Assembly: GCA_025450315.1 (NCBI GenBank) | Contig: JANWHQ010000019.1 | Span: 1-64,000 of the forward strand | Origin: Caulobacteraceae bacterium | Lineage (GTDB): Bacteria > Pseudomonadota > Alphaproteobacteria > Caulobacterales > Caulobacteraceae | DNA length: 64,000 bases | Direction of reading: 5' to 3' | Shown here: positions 1 to 7,436 of the stretch, one piece after another | How positions within the stretch are numbered: position 1 is the stretch's first letter | Layout of the letters: each line of letters opens with the position of its first letter | Position numbers and translations under genes: made by a program | Notes under the pieces: generated by a model | What the model was told of the DNA's origin: nothing | Seen by the model: only the letters and a program-made list of their open reading frames with translations | Databases searched by the model: none

Positions 1-2
1 GC

Positions 3-1757
3 CGCTGCGTGACGGTGCATGGCACCAACGACGTGCGGGTGGAGAACAACGTGACCTACAACACCGTGGGTCACTGCTTCTTCCTGGAGGACGCCGTCGA
101 GCACGGCAACCAGTTCATCCACAACCTCGCCATGGTGACCAAGTGCCATCCCGACGGGAAGCCCTGCGTCCCCACCGACCTCGGCCCGTTCGGACGCGAG
201 GGCGCCAAGAACTTCAACCTGGCCGGCCAGGACGCCAAGGACATCCTGATCCCGTCCGACAACACCGCATCGTCCTTCTGGATCACCAATCCGGACAACG
301 TCTACCTGGACAACGTGGCGGCGGGGTCCGAGGCGACGGGGTTCTGGTTGGCCACGCCGGTGCATCCGACCGGCGCGTTCCTGGACAAGCCGGGCAGCGA
401 CAAGATCTGGCCACGCGCGACCCGGTTGCGCGAGTTCAAGGGCAACGTCGCCCACTCGAACTTCGACGGCTTCATGTTCGACCGCGGCCCTCGGTCCGAC
501 GGCCATTTCGGGCCCGGCGGCCACATGGCCCTCGCCAATCCGAATGACGCCAAGAGCCCCGTCGTGGAGACGGATTTCCAGGACCTCACCGGCTACAAGA
601 ACCGCAACAGCGGCATCTGGGCCCGCGGTGAGATGGACAAGTTCACGGACTTGAAGATGGCCGACAACGGCATCGGCTATACCCACGCGTCCGGCAACTT
701 CGGCAATTCCGCCTTTACGTCCCGGGTCGACGACTCGCTGTTCGTGGGCGAAAGCGCCAATGTCGGCAATCCCGAGACGCCGACGGAAATCGCTTACGGC
801 CGCAGCTTGCCGGAGCCTGAAGTCGCGGATTTCCCGATCCGCGGTTACGAGTTCTACGATTACCTTCATCACCTGGACAATGACACCTTCATCAATTTCC
901 AGGACAACGCCACCCGCAAGACGGGAGCGATCTCATACTTGCTCTATACGAGCTTCGGAATGAGCTCCAACAACACCGTTAAGCGTGCGAAATTCATCAA
1001 CGCCAAGCCGGTGTACTTCCCGCCGATGGAGCACAAGTGGAGCAACGATGATTACGGCAATGGCAGCTACAAGACCGCGGTGTTCCACGACCTGGACGGC
1101 TCGGTCGACGGCGTCCCCAATTCCTTCATCCTGATCAACGACCCGGATGACGGGATCGCCATCGACAAATCCTGCGAGATCAAGCCGACCTGGAACGCCG
1201 CGGTGTGCACGGGCGATGTCGGACGCCTTGCTGTCAACAACCCCGGCGGCGCCGGCGGCCCTGGCATCCCCGGCTTCCCCGCCAATTTCGGCGCTCCTGG
1301 CGCGGGGCCCGGCCGAGGCGCGGCCGCCCGTCCCGGCGCCGCCGCTGGTCCCCCGGCCGGTCCTCGTCCAGGCGGCGGCCCCGGCGGAGTGTTCGGCCGT
1401 CCCGCGGGGCCTCCCCCGCCGCCGGTCGTCGTCAGCAGCAATGGCAAGGAATTCACCCTGAACGGGGCGACCAACATCCGCGCCGGCGCCGAGATCAAGG
1501 TGACCACCCAAAGGCCGTCCGTGGACCTCAGCCTGACGGAACTGAACAAAGGTTCGTGGGTGATGTTCGAGCTTCCGGGATTCACCACGGCAGGCTCGGG
1601 TACGCCTGAGGACAGCCTGGATGCGCTGCGCAAGGCCACCGCCACCTCGTACTACAAGGGCAAGGATGCGCTCTGGGTGAAGGTGGTCTCCAACGGCGAA
1701 GGCGCCCTCGTCAGCGGCCCCGCCGCCGGTGGAACCAGCGTCCAGGTCAGCCGGTAA
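3..1757 (+). CDS. CEMIP/TMEM2-like right-handed beta-helix protein, 5' truncated
   Basis: The frame is open at the left edge, so only the C-terminal part (about 584 codons) is present; the GTG at 9 is unlikely to be the true start. Asn-rich turns such as VRVENNVTYNTVGHCFFLED and NPDNVYLDNV are typical of parallel beta-helix rungs, and the GHCFFLEDAVE block resembles CEMIP/TMEM2 hyaluronidase-like proteins and other G8-domain surface proteins. After residue ~415 comes a 70-residue linker of Gly, Pro and Ala, then a ~100-residue C-terminal domain. That architecture suggests an exported polysaccharide-binding or polysaccharide-degrading protein. Signal peptide and G8 domain, if present, lie upstream of the window. 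The substrate cannot be told from this fragment. A strong hairpin follows the stop. Confidence 0.7.
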   Translation, partial: RCVTVHGTNDVRVENNVTYNTVGHCFFLEDAVEHGNQFIHNLAMVTKCHPDGKPCVPTDLGPFGREGAKNFNLAGQDAKDILIPSDNTASSFWITNPDNVYLDNVAAGSEATGFWLATPVHPTGAFLDKPGSDKIWPRATRLREFKGNVAHSNFDGFMFDRGPRSDGHFGPGGHMALANPNDAKSPVVETDFQDLTGYKNRNSGIWARGEMDKFTDLKMADNGIGYTHASGNFGNSAFTSRVDDSLFVGESANVGNPETPTEIAYGRSLPEPEVADFPIRGYEFYDYLHHLDNDTFINFQDNATRKTGAISYLLYTSFGMSSNNTVKRAKFINAKPVYFPPMEHKWSNDDYGNGSYKTAVFHDLDGSVDGVPNSFILINDPDDGIAIDKSCEIKPTWNAAVCTGDVGRLAVNNPGGAGGPGIPGFPANFGAPGAGPGRGAAARPGAAAGPPAGPRPGGGPGGVFGRPAGPPPPPVVVSSNGKEFTLNGATNIRAGAEIKVTTQRPSVDLSLTELNKGSWVMFELPGFTTAGSGTPEDSLDALRKATATSYYKGKDALWVKVVSNGEGALVSGPAAGGTSVQVSR

Positions 1758-2124
1758 GCTGGATCCGGTCGTATGAGCAAGAGCCCCCGGCGCAGGCCGG
1801 GGGCTTCCTAATGTCCCACGGTGCGCGCCGCAGACCCGCGTCGAGGCGGCTTCGTAGAGGTTTCGTCAAAACGATACGGTCCGGCGATCGCCGATCGGAC
1901 GGCGGCTACCGGAACCAGCGATGACGGTGACCGCGCATTCAGATGCTGATGCTTGATTCCGCGGTGATGGAATTGAGTGCGCCGCCACCGTAACGACCAG
2001 CTTCACCACCGGCCCCAGGCGCCTAGAGCAGGTTGCGATCTGACGGAATCAGATCGCCGCTCTAGATCTTTGTATTCACGCGCGTTCTGTTCCGAAAACC
2101 GGTTCCCACTTTTCGGAACGCGCT
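1758..2124. other. 367-bp intergenic region
   Basis: No convincing gene. It holds the terminator at 1783-1807, a 12-bp perfect palindrome CGGCGATCGCCG near 1884, and the two palindromic units at 2023-2128. The rest shows nothing recognisable. Confidence 0.6.
1783..1807 (+). terminator. Rho-independent terminator after the beta-helix gene
   Basis: A perfect 9-bp GC stem (GCCCCCGGC / GCCGGGGGC) with loop GCAG begins 25 bases after the TAA stop and is followed by a short pyrimidine run (TTCCT). The T-tract is weak, but the position and stem strength fit a terminator. Confidence 0.7.
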
Positions 2125-2128
2125 CTAG
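2023..2128. repeat. Two-unit alphaproteobacterial palindromic intergenic repeat
   Basis: Unit 1 (2023-2065) is CTAGAGC...GCTCTAG enclosing a perfect 9-bp stem GCGATCTGA / TCAGATCGC. Unit 2 (about 2089-2119, closed by CTCTAG at 2123-2128) has the perfect 10-bp stem GTTCCGAAAA / TTTTCGGAAC. From memory, sequences with CTAGAGC ends and a TTCCGAAAA stem are dispersed in many Caulobacterales and Rhizobiales genomes. The TAG stop of the neighbouring minus-strand gene lies inside the closing CTCTAG, so the repeat has set that protein's C-terminus. Confidence 0.75.
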
Positions 2129-2844
2129 ATCTGCTTCCACCGCCGGAACGCGGCCACGTCCCGGGGCGTCAGGGCGAACCACTCCGGGTCGAGGCGGCGG
2201 TAGGCGAAGCGGCGGCGCCAGTAGGTTTCCACGCCGACCGGGTCGTCGGTGTAAATGGCGTGTTCCAGGACCGAGCTCTTCGGCAGGGCGACGACGGGCG
2301 ACCGGGACCGGCCGTCCGCGCCGCCGTGGCGCGCCAGGCAGAACTGCTCGCGGCAGCGGTAGAGGCGGACGACGCCTCCGGCCTCGGCGGGCTCGCCCTG
2401 CGCCCCCTCCATGCTTTCTGGGTCCCCCGCCCCCGTGTCGCCGCAGAGGAGAAGGGCGATGTCGGCGTAGTCGGGCCGGGCCGCCGTCCATTGTCTCAGG
2501 CGGGCGATGAGAGCGGCCCGCCTGCCGAAGTGGAGGCGGACGGTGGACGGCGTGGGGGCCGGCGAGGTCCGCCGGTAGAGGGCCAGCTCGTCGACGGTGG
2601 GGCAATGGCCCAGCCGCCGCGTCGCGACGGCCAGCTGTTCCAGCAGGACGTCCGGGTGGGCCTTGTCCTGCCTGGAGTTGGGCTGCAAGCCGGCCTCGCG
2701 CAGGGCGTCGCTCCACCTCGCCCAGTAGACGCCGCGCCACTGGTGGGCGCGCAGGCCGGTCTCGGCTTCGAACAGATGGCTGCCGGGCGGGCGGCCGATC
2801 ACGGCCGCCAGGCGGCGGATCTCGGCGATGATGTCTTCGCGCAT
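2125..2844 (-). CDS. HNH-repeat / GIY-YIG (Mug113-type) protein with degenerate active site
   Basis: 239 aa, ATG start with GGAG six bases upstream. Residues 1-50 resemble the homing-endonuclease-associated repeat (IIAEIRRLA...W...ALREAGL), with a weaker second copy at about 65-118. The C-terminal ~85 residues align by eye with the Mug113/T5orf172 branch of GIY-YIG nucleases, best in TDDPVGVETYWRRRF and the closing EWFALTPRDVAAFRRWK. The two signature strands are decayed: GVVRLY replaces the GxVYxL strand and FCLARHG replaces the YKIG strand, while the glutamate in VETYW is kept. It is therefore either catalytically impaired or a DNA-binding derivative. The stop codon lies in an intergenic repeat, so the last residues may not be ancestral. 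Monocistronic; divergent from the gene at 2995. Confidence 0.65.
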   Translation of the reverse strand: MREDIIAEIRRLAAVIGRPPGSHLFEAETGLRAHQWRGVYWARWSDALREAGLQPNSRQDKAHPDVLLEQLAVATRRLGHCPTVDELALYRRTSPAPTPSTVRLHFGRRAALIARLRQWTAARPDYADIALLLCGDTGAGDPESMEGAQGEPAEAGGVVRLYRCREQFCLARHGGADGRSRSPVVALPKSSVLEHAIYTDDPVGVETYWRRRFAYRRLDPEWFALTPRDVAAFRRWKQI

Positions 2845-2994
2845 GAGGTGCTCCGGCCTCGGGTGAAAGACGCGATGTGGGCGGCGCCGCGCCGGCAGGC
2901 AAAGGGGATCGGCGCCGACTGCACAGGAGATTCGCGGCTCGCGTTTCGCGCGTAACCCCTGGCGTCTGGCCCCATTCGTGCATTAGCTGGGCGC

Positions 2995-3708
2995 ATGGCT
3001 ATCTTCGACCGGCTCGCCCAACTCGGGGGCACCAACTACGGCCAGGCGCTGGGGTCGGCGCACGAGCATTTCCAGACCCGGCTGAACACCCATGGCCATT
3101 TCGGCCGGGCGCTGATCGAGAGCGTCGCCGAGCTCTGCCGCAACCACCCCAACCTTGTGGGCGTCGCCGTGGGTGTGGCGGTCGAGCAGCTGCTGGTGCA
3201 CGAGAAGCACCAACACGACCTCGAGGCGGCGGAGGCCGAGCGCGAGGGCCTGCCGCGCGGGTCGATCGCGCCCCTGCCGCGGGCCGCGCCGCACCACACC
3301 CCCCATCACCTGATGCGGTTTTCGCGCATCCACCCGGGCCGCATCGCACTGGAGGTGTTCGGCGGGCTTCTGCTGCTGAAGTTCAGCATGGGCGTCGCCC
3401 GGATTTTCTCGCGCCACCGCCAGCATTCGCGCGCCAGCATGGCCTCGGTGGCCAGGATCCGGCTGTTCAGCGCCACCTTCGCTACCTACTACTTCTGCAA
3501 GGCGCTGAAATCCCATGAGGTTTCCGCCCTGCGCAACGGCCTGGCGGTGTTCTTCGGCACCCGCGCGCTGAAGCCCCTGATGCGGCCCGACTACAGCCGC
3601 CCACCGCCCGAGCCGCATCCGGCCCATGCGCCGATGGACCAGCAGGGCTTCGCCCTGGCCTCGGAGCTGCATCCTCCCCCCGAGCACGGCTCCAGCCTGT
3701 TCCACTGA
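2995..3708 (+). CDS. Conserved hypothetical protein, possible membrane association
   Basis: 237 aa starting at ATG (MAIFDRLAQLGG). I do not recognise a family. Visible features: a hydrophobic helix at about 55-66 (NLVGVAVGVAVEQLLV), a charged Glu/Ala stretch (EAAEAERE), a His-rich segment PHHTPHHL, a second hydrophobic segment (IALEVFGGLLLLKF), basic helices, and a Pro/His-rich C-terminal tail. The two hydrophobic stretches could be short membrane helices or buried helices of a soluble protein. It is divergent from the GIY-YIG-like gene with a 150-bp spacer and ends at a shared convergent hairpin. Strong codon bias typical of the window supports it being real; the function is unknown. Confidence 0.6.
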   Translation: MAIFDRLAQLGGTNYGQALGSAHEHFQTRLNTHGHFGRALIESVAELCRNHPNLVGVAVGVAVEQLLVHEKHQHDLEAAEAEREGLPRGSIAPLPRAAPHHTPHHLMRFSRIHPGRIALEVFGGLLLLKFSMGVARIFSRHRQHSRASMASVARIRLFSATFATYYFCKALKSHEVSALRNGLAVFFGTRALKPLMRPDYSRPPPEPHPAHAPMDQQGFALASELHPPPEHGSSLFH

Positions 3709-3728
3709 GCGCACATTCGCTTGCGCTT

Positions 3729-3748
3729 ATCCCGGCCTTCGCCGGGAT
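3729..3748. terminator. Hairpin between convergent genes
   Basis: Perfect 8-bp stem ATCCCGGC / GCCGGGAT with tetraloop CTTC, sitting in the 71-bp gap between convergent stops at 3708 and 3780. ATTTT follows shortly on the plus strand (3753-3758). It may serve both genes. Confidence 0.6.
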
Positions 3749-3779
3749 GGGCGGATTTTGCTGGTTCGGCCTGGCCGGC

Positions 3780-5033
3780 TCAGGCTTCCAGGGTCATCCG
3801 CACGAAGTCGACGGTCTGGCGGGTGGCGGCGGCGAACTCGGTCTCGGTGGCCTTGAACGCGCCGTAGTGGGCGAATTCCTCCGGCCGCATGCCCTCGAAC
3901 TCGTAGGCCGCGCGGAAGCTCGGCAGCTTCATCAGCTTCTCGAGCGAGTCCTTGCGCGGCTCGCGGTGGATGGCCTGGGCGTCGAAGGGCTCCAGCTCGG
4001 CCTGAGCGCTCATCAGCCCGGCCACGAAGCCCGGCGGGCAGGTGTAGACCATGTCCGAGCCGCCGAAATCGGACAGGTGCCGGCTGACGGTCTTGCCGGT
4101 GCGGTCGTCCTTTTCGATGCGCATCGAGCACTGCAGCATCTTGGACGGGTGGTGATTGGTCTTGCCGAAATGGTAGGCGCGCTTCAGCACGGCCTCCTCG
4201 CCGTCGCGGATCTCCGACAGGCTGAGCTCGATGCCCCGGGCCTTGGCCTCGGTGCGCCAGTCGCCGAGTTCGCCCAGGCGGGCCGACATGTGGGTGATCA
4301 CCGAACGCCAGCGCGACATGTCCACGCCCGCGCCCTTGGCCCGCAGCAGGCCCGCGCTCACCGCCGCCATGCAGCGCACGTACTGGGGCACGGTGAAGCT
4401 GGTGGTGTTGTTGGTGGCGATGCCGCGCGCGGTCATCTCCTCGATGATCTCGTAGCCTTCCTTGGAGCCGGGCAGCTTGACCATCACGTTCTCGCCCTGG
4501 GCGGCGATGTCGAGGCCCTGGGCCAGCATCCGGGGCCCGTTGGTCACCCAGCGCGGATCGACCTGGCCCGAGATGAAGCCGTACTTGCCGCCCGAGGCCT
4601 TGAACACGGGCAGGATCATCTCGGCGCCCTTGCGCACCAGCTCCAGGTAGAGCTTCCAGTAGACCCCCTCGACGTCGAGGTGCGGGTCCTGCCTGGCGAT
4701 CTCGCGGATGCGCTTGGCCCAGAGGTCGGGGGCGGTCTTGATCGCCTGCAGCGACAGGGGCGGATTGGTGGTGACGCCGCGGAAGCCCATGCGGCCCTCG
4801 GCCGCGATGGTCTGGGCGTCGAGCAGGCGCGCCAGCTGCTGGCTCCAGCCCGAGGTCTTGGGATCCGGATCCTTGGCCAGGACCGCGTCCTTCCAGCTCT
4901 GGTAGACCAGGGGCGAGGAGTCCCACCAGATCTCGGCGTCGGCATTGGTGGCGGCGAGCTGTTCGAGGACGTGGGCGGTTTCGGCGGCGGTCGAACCGGC
5001 GTCGGTGGATCGGGCGAGCACTTGATCGGTCAT
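3780..5033 (-). CDS. Transaldolase-family enzyme
   Basis: 417 aa from the ATG at 5033, preceded by GGAAG; a TTG four codons upstream (5045) is a weaker alternative. Class I aldolase motifs are visible: a conserved Asp near the N-terminus (EIWWDSSP), GVTTNPPLSL at about 86-95, and MVKLPGSKEG at about 180-189, whose Lys is the expected Schiff-base residue. It is about 100 residues longer than classical TalB (~317 aa), with extra C-terminal sequence containing GGSDMVYTCPPGF. The family moves dihydroxyacetone units between sugar phosphates, but this long variant could act on another substrate such as a different aldol sugar phosphate. Its upstream region now carries the left attachment site of the inserted element; before integration it would have lain directly downstream of tRNA-Arg. 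Confidence 0.75.
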   Translation of the reverse strand: MTDQVLARSTDAGSTAAETAHVLEQLAATNADAEIWWDSSPLVYQSWKDAVLAKDPDPKTSGWSQQLARLLDAQTIAAEGRMGFRGVTTNPPLSLQAIKTAPDLWAKRIREIARQDPHLDVEGVYWKLYLELVRKGAEMILPVFKASGGKYGFISGQVDPRWVTNGPRMLAQGLDIAAQGENVMVKLPGSKEGYEIIEEMTARGIATNNTTSFTVPQYVRCMAAVSAGLLRAKGAGVDMSRWRSVITHMSARLGELGDWRTEAKARGIELSLSEIRDGEEAVLKRAYHFGKTNHHPSKMLQCSMRIEKDDRTGKTVSRHLSDFGGSDMVYTCPPGFVAGLMSAQAELEPFDAQAIHREPRKDSLEKLMKLPSFRAAYEFEGMRPEEFAHYGAFKATETEFAAATRQTVDFVRMTLEA

Positions 5034-5132
5034 GATGTCTTCCAAATAGGCCTACGCCTGGAAAGGTCCAGCGCCAGACCGCCATCCAGGCCCGGCGAAT
5101 CGCCGCCCCGAAGCTGTGCGGCCGGCCGCCGA

Positions 5133-5146
5133 TGGCGCACCCGACA
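5133..5146. repeat. attL: 14-bp copy of the tRNA-Arg 3' end
   Basis: TGGCGCACCCGACA matches exactly 18291-18304, which is the CCA terminus and acceptor stem of tRNA-Arg on the minus strand. Similarity continues with a 5-base imperfect stretch followed by a shared CGAACC, giving 22 of 25 matches. It lies 145 bp upstream of the integrase start, the usual position for an element that integrated into a tRNA 3' end. Confidence 0.85.
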
Positions 5147-5264
5147 CGAACCGAACCCCCGTCCGTCGTAGGCCGTGTAGGTCCGAAAACTGCTTTATTT
5201 ACAGCAGGTTTCTGGATTGCCCGTCCTTGACGGTCCGCCGGTGTGCGCCTAAATCCGTGTCAAA

Positions 5265-5286
5265 TGTTGGGGTGGATGTTGGGGTG
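5265..5286 (+). promoter_or_regulatory. Left arm-type repeats overlapping the int ribosome-binding region
   Basis: TGTTGGGGTG occurs at 5265-5274 and 5277-5286, a 12-bp period. The same pair with the same spacing is at the right end (18214-18235). The second copy's GGGG lies six bases before the int ATG and likely serves as its Shine-Dalgarno. If these are integrase arm sites, bound integrase would cover its own translation start region, giving autorepression. Confidence 0.6.
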
Positions 5287-5290
5287 AAAC

Positions 5291-6571
5291 ATGGCTCGGC
5301 AACTTGCAAAGCTGGATCCCAGGCGGGTCGCGACGCTCACAAAGCCTGGTCGCCACAGCGATGGCGGTGGCCTGTATCTCGTTATAGACAAGAGCGGCGC
5401 GAGGCGGTGGACGTTCATCTACCGCTGGAAGCGCCGCGGGGAGTCAGGCCCGGGGCGACTGCGCGAAATGGGCCTCGGCTCGCTGAACGCGGTCGGTCTC
5501 AAGGAGGCTAGGGAGGCTGCGGCAGAGGCACGGCGGACGCTCGCCAAGCGCATCGATCCTATCGATGCGAAACGTACGGCTGACAGCATCCCGACGTTTG
5601 GCGAGGTGGCGGACCTCCTGCTCGCTAACAAGGCTGTCGAGTTGCGAAGCGATAAGTCCACGGCGCGCGTGCGCAGGGCGCTGGAGACCTACGCGGCCAA
5701 GCTACGTCCGATGGGCGTCGACGCCGTCGATACCGCGGCGGTGCTCGATGTGCTCAAGCCTATTTGGACGGAGAAACACGAGACCGCCCGTAACGTGCGT
5801 GGCTACATCGAGGCCGCCTTGAACGCCGCTAAGGCGAAGGGCTACCGGACCGGTGACAACCCGGCGGCTTGGCGCGGCCACCTGGACCATCTGTTGCCCA
5901 AGGGCCGGAAGCTCGCACGGGGCCATCACCCGGCGCTGCCTTACGGTCAGGTGCGGAGCTTCGTGGCCGAGTTGCGCGAACGTCCGGCGACAGCCGCCAG
6001 AGTTCTGGAGTTCCTGATCCTGACCGCGTCCCGTTCGGATGCCGCGCGCGGCGCAACATGGGGCGAAGTTGACCTTGAGAAGTGCGTCTGGAGCGTGCCG
6101 GCGGCACGCATGAAGCGCCGGCTCGGTCAATCGCAGGAGGCCCACCGCGTGCCGCTGTCGCAGCGTGCTATAGCTCTGCTGGACGCCATCAAACCCGACA
6201 AGGTGGACCCCCACGCGCTGGTATTTCCAGGCGAGCGCAGCGGGAAGCCGCTCACCGACGCTGCCTTGTCGAACCTTATCGACCGTATGCAGAGTAGTGG
6301 CGAGCCCAGGTGGGTTGATGAGGACGGCCGCCCCATCACGGTCCACGGCTTTCGATCCACCTTCCGCGACTGGGCTGGCGATGAGACCCACTTCCCGCGG
6401 GAGCTTATCGAGGCAGCGCTTGCGCACGTTGTCGGTGATGAGGCTGAGCGCGCCTATCGGCGGAGCGACGCACTTGAGAAGCGCCGCGCGCTCATGGAGG
6501 CGTGGGCGGCATGGTGTCTGCCGGCAGCCGGCGACAACGTGGTGCAGCTCCAGCCGGCAGGTGCGGCGTGA
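5291..6571 (+). CDS. int: Tyrosine-type site-specific integrase
   Basis: 426 aa. N-terminal arm-binding (DUF4102-type) domain at about 1-90 (GLYLVI, WTFIYRWKRRG), core-binding domain at ~100-190, catalytic domain at ~215-400. Catalytic residues are readable: R248 in TASRSDAARG, H352 and R355 in HGFRSTF, H379 in LAHVVG, and nucleophile Y389 in ERAYRRSD. This is the P4/GI-type integrase arrangement, about 400-430 aa, which usually targets tRNA 3' ends; the tRNA-Arg duplication at 5133 and 18291 agrees. It catalyses strand exchange between attP and attB; excision probably needs the AlpA-like protein at 7134. Its last codon overlaps the next gene by GTGA. Confidence 0.95.
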   Translation: MARQLAKLDPRRVATLTKPGRHSDGGGLYLVIDKSGARRWTFIYRWKRRGESGPGRLREMGLGSLNAVGLKEAREAAAEARRTLAKRIDPIDAKRTADSIPTFGEVADLLLANKAVELRSDKSTARVRRALETYAAKLRPMGVDAVDTAAVLDVLKPIWTEKHETARNVRGYIEAALNAAKAKGYRTGDNPAAWRGHLDHLLPKGRKLARGHHPALPYGQVRSFVAELRERPATAARVLEFLILTASRSDAARGATWGEVDLEKCVWSVPAARMKRRLGQSQEAHRVPLSQRAIALLDAIKPDKVDPHALVFPGERSGKPLTDAALSNLIDRMQSSGEPRWVDEDGRPITVHGFRSTFRDWAGDETHFPRELIEAALAHVVGDEAERAYRRSDALEKRRALMEAWAAWCLPAAGDNVVQLQPAGAA

Positions 6572-7002
6572 CCGAGGAGGGCCCGAAGCGCCTGGCTCTC
6601 CTTGGGACACGCGCGGCCGAGAACAAGCTCACGGAGGAGGAGTGGCGTGAGTGGCTGTCTCTTTCCACCACGCCGGAGGCCGTGGCCGAGCGGGCAAAGT
6701 GGGAGTTGCGGTCGGCCCGCAGCGAGGCAGCGGAATTATTCGAGGCATTGTCCAAGCGGTATGGCGAAGCAGCGGCTCGACAGAGTTTCGAGGAGACCAT
6801 CGACCGAGAGGCTGGGCGGCCCCCGCGCGTCGCGCTTAACAACCTCATGCTAGAGCACTACGCGTGGCTGAAGGAGCATAAGGTCCGAAACGCCCGCCTA
6901 CGCTCCGCTGAGGTGTTTGCCTTCGCGTTTAAACATAGCGAAGACCCCGTGGGTGCCGGGCTAGAGCGCCTAAAGTATCTCCTGAAGAAGCGTCGGAGAT
7001 AA
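6568..7002 (+). CDS. Small helical protein of unknown function, coupled to int
   Basis: 144 aa if started at the GTG at 6568, which shares GTGA with the integrase stop; the frame is open further upstream but would overlap the integrase gene more. The sequence is charged and predicted helical, rich in Glu/Arg/Ala (EEEWREWLSL, EAAELFEALSKRYGE, ARQSFEETIDREAG), with a basic C-terminus ending LLKKRRR. No family is recognised. Overlap with int suggests a role in recombination or element control. Codon use is a little less GC-extreme than the chromosome around it, as in the rest of the element. Confidence 0.65.
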   Translation: MTEEGPKRLALLGTRAAENKLTEEEWREWLSLSTTPEAVAERAKWELRSARSEAAELFEALSKRYGEAAARQSFEETIDREAGRPPRVALNNLMLEHYAWLKEHKVRNARLRSAEVFAFAFKHSEDPVGAGLERLKYLLKKRRR

Positions 7003-7019
7003 TCGCCCGACCGCCCTGC

Positions 7020-7060
7020 GATGTGGGGTAATAAACCCGGCTATTATGCCCCGCCACATC
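7020..7060. promoter_or_regulatory. 41-bp imperfect palindrome upstream of the AlpA-like gene
   Basis: GATGTGG...CCACATC arms enclose GGGG/CCCC and TAATA/TATTA pairings around an eight-base centre. It lies between the int-linked gene and the AlpA-like gene, so it could terminate the first transcript or be an operator for the second. It is the clearest dyad in this 131-bp gap. Confidence 0.45.
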
Positions 7061-7133
7061 AATCCCGGACGCATGCATCCTTCTGTGTACGCCACGCAAT
7101 TCAGCGGTGGCTGCAACAGAAGAGTGAAGTCAA

Positions 7134-7355
7134 ATGAGCGTTCATACAGAAGGCAACGAAAGCGGCCCCACGATTGAGGGCGCGTTCTCCATCAAGCGAT
7201 TTTGCCGCGAGTACGATGTAGGCAGGAGCTACGTTTACGAGCTGATCAAGGCGGGGAAGCTCAGGGCCGTTAAGGCGTCCACCCGGACCCTGATCTTGAA
7301 GCAAGACGCCGAGGCTTGGGCCGAGGCGCTGCCGGCGATCAACCCCGCCCACTGA
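7134..7355 (+). CDS. AlpA/excisionase-family helix-turn-helix protein
   Basis: 73 aa with a purine-rich AGAAGAG ribosome site. The core FSIKRFCREYDVGRSYVYEL followed by IKAGKLRAVKASTRTLI is the helix-turn-helix plus wing of the MerR-like excisionase/AlpA family, and DAEAWAEALP is the usual closing helix. In P4-like elements AlpA activates int or acts with integrase in excision. The position downstream of int and upstream of the replication gene fits that switch role. The hairpin at 7020-7060 is a candidate operator. The specific target is inferred, not seen. Confidence 0.85.
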   Translation: MSVHTEGNESGPTIEGAFSIKRFCREYDVGRSYVYELIKAGKLRAVKASTRTLILKQDAEAWAEALPAINPAH

Positions 7356-7436
7356 ACGTTTCCAGCTCTTGCGCCTAGCATAGCCCCGGCTTCGTCGCCG
7401 GGCGCTGTGCTGATGCGCCCCAAAAAGGTATCCCAC

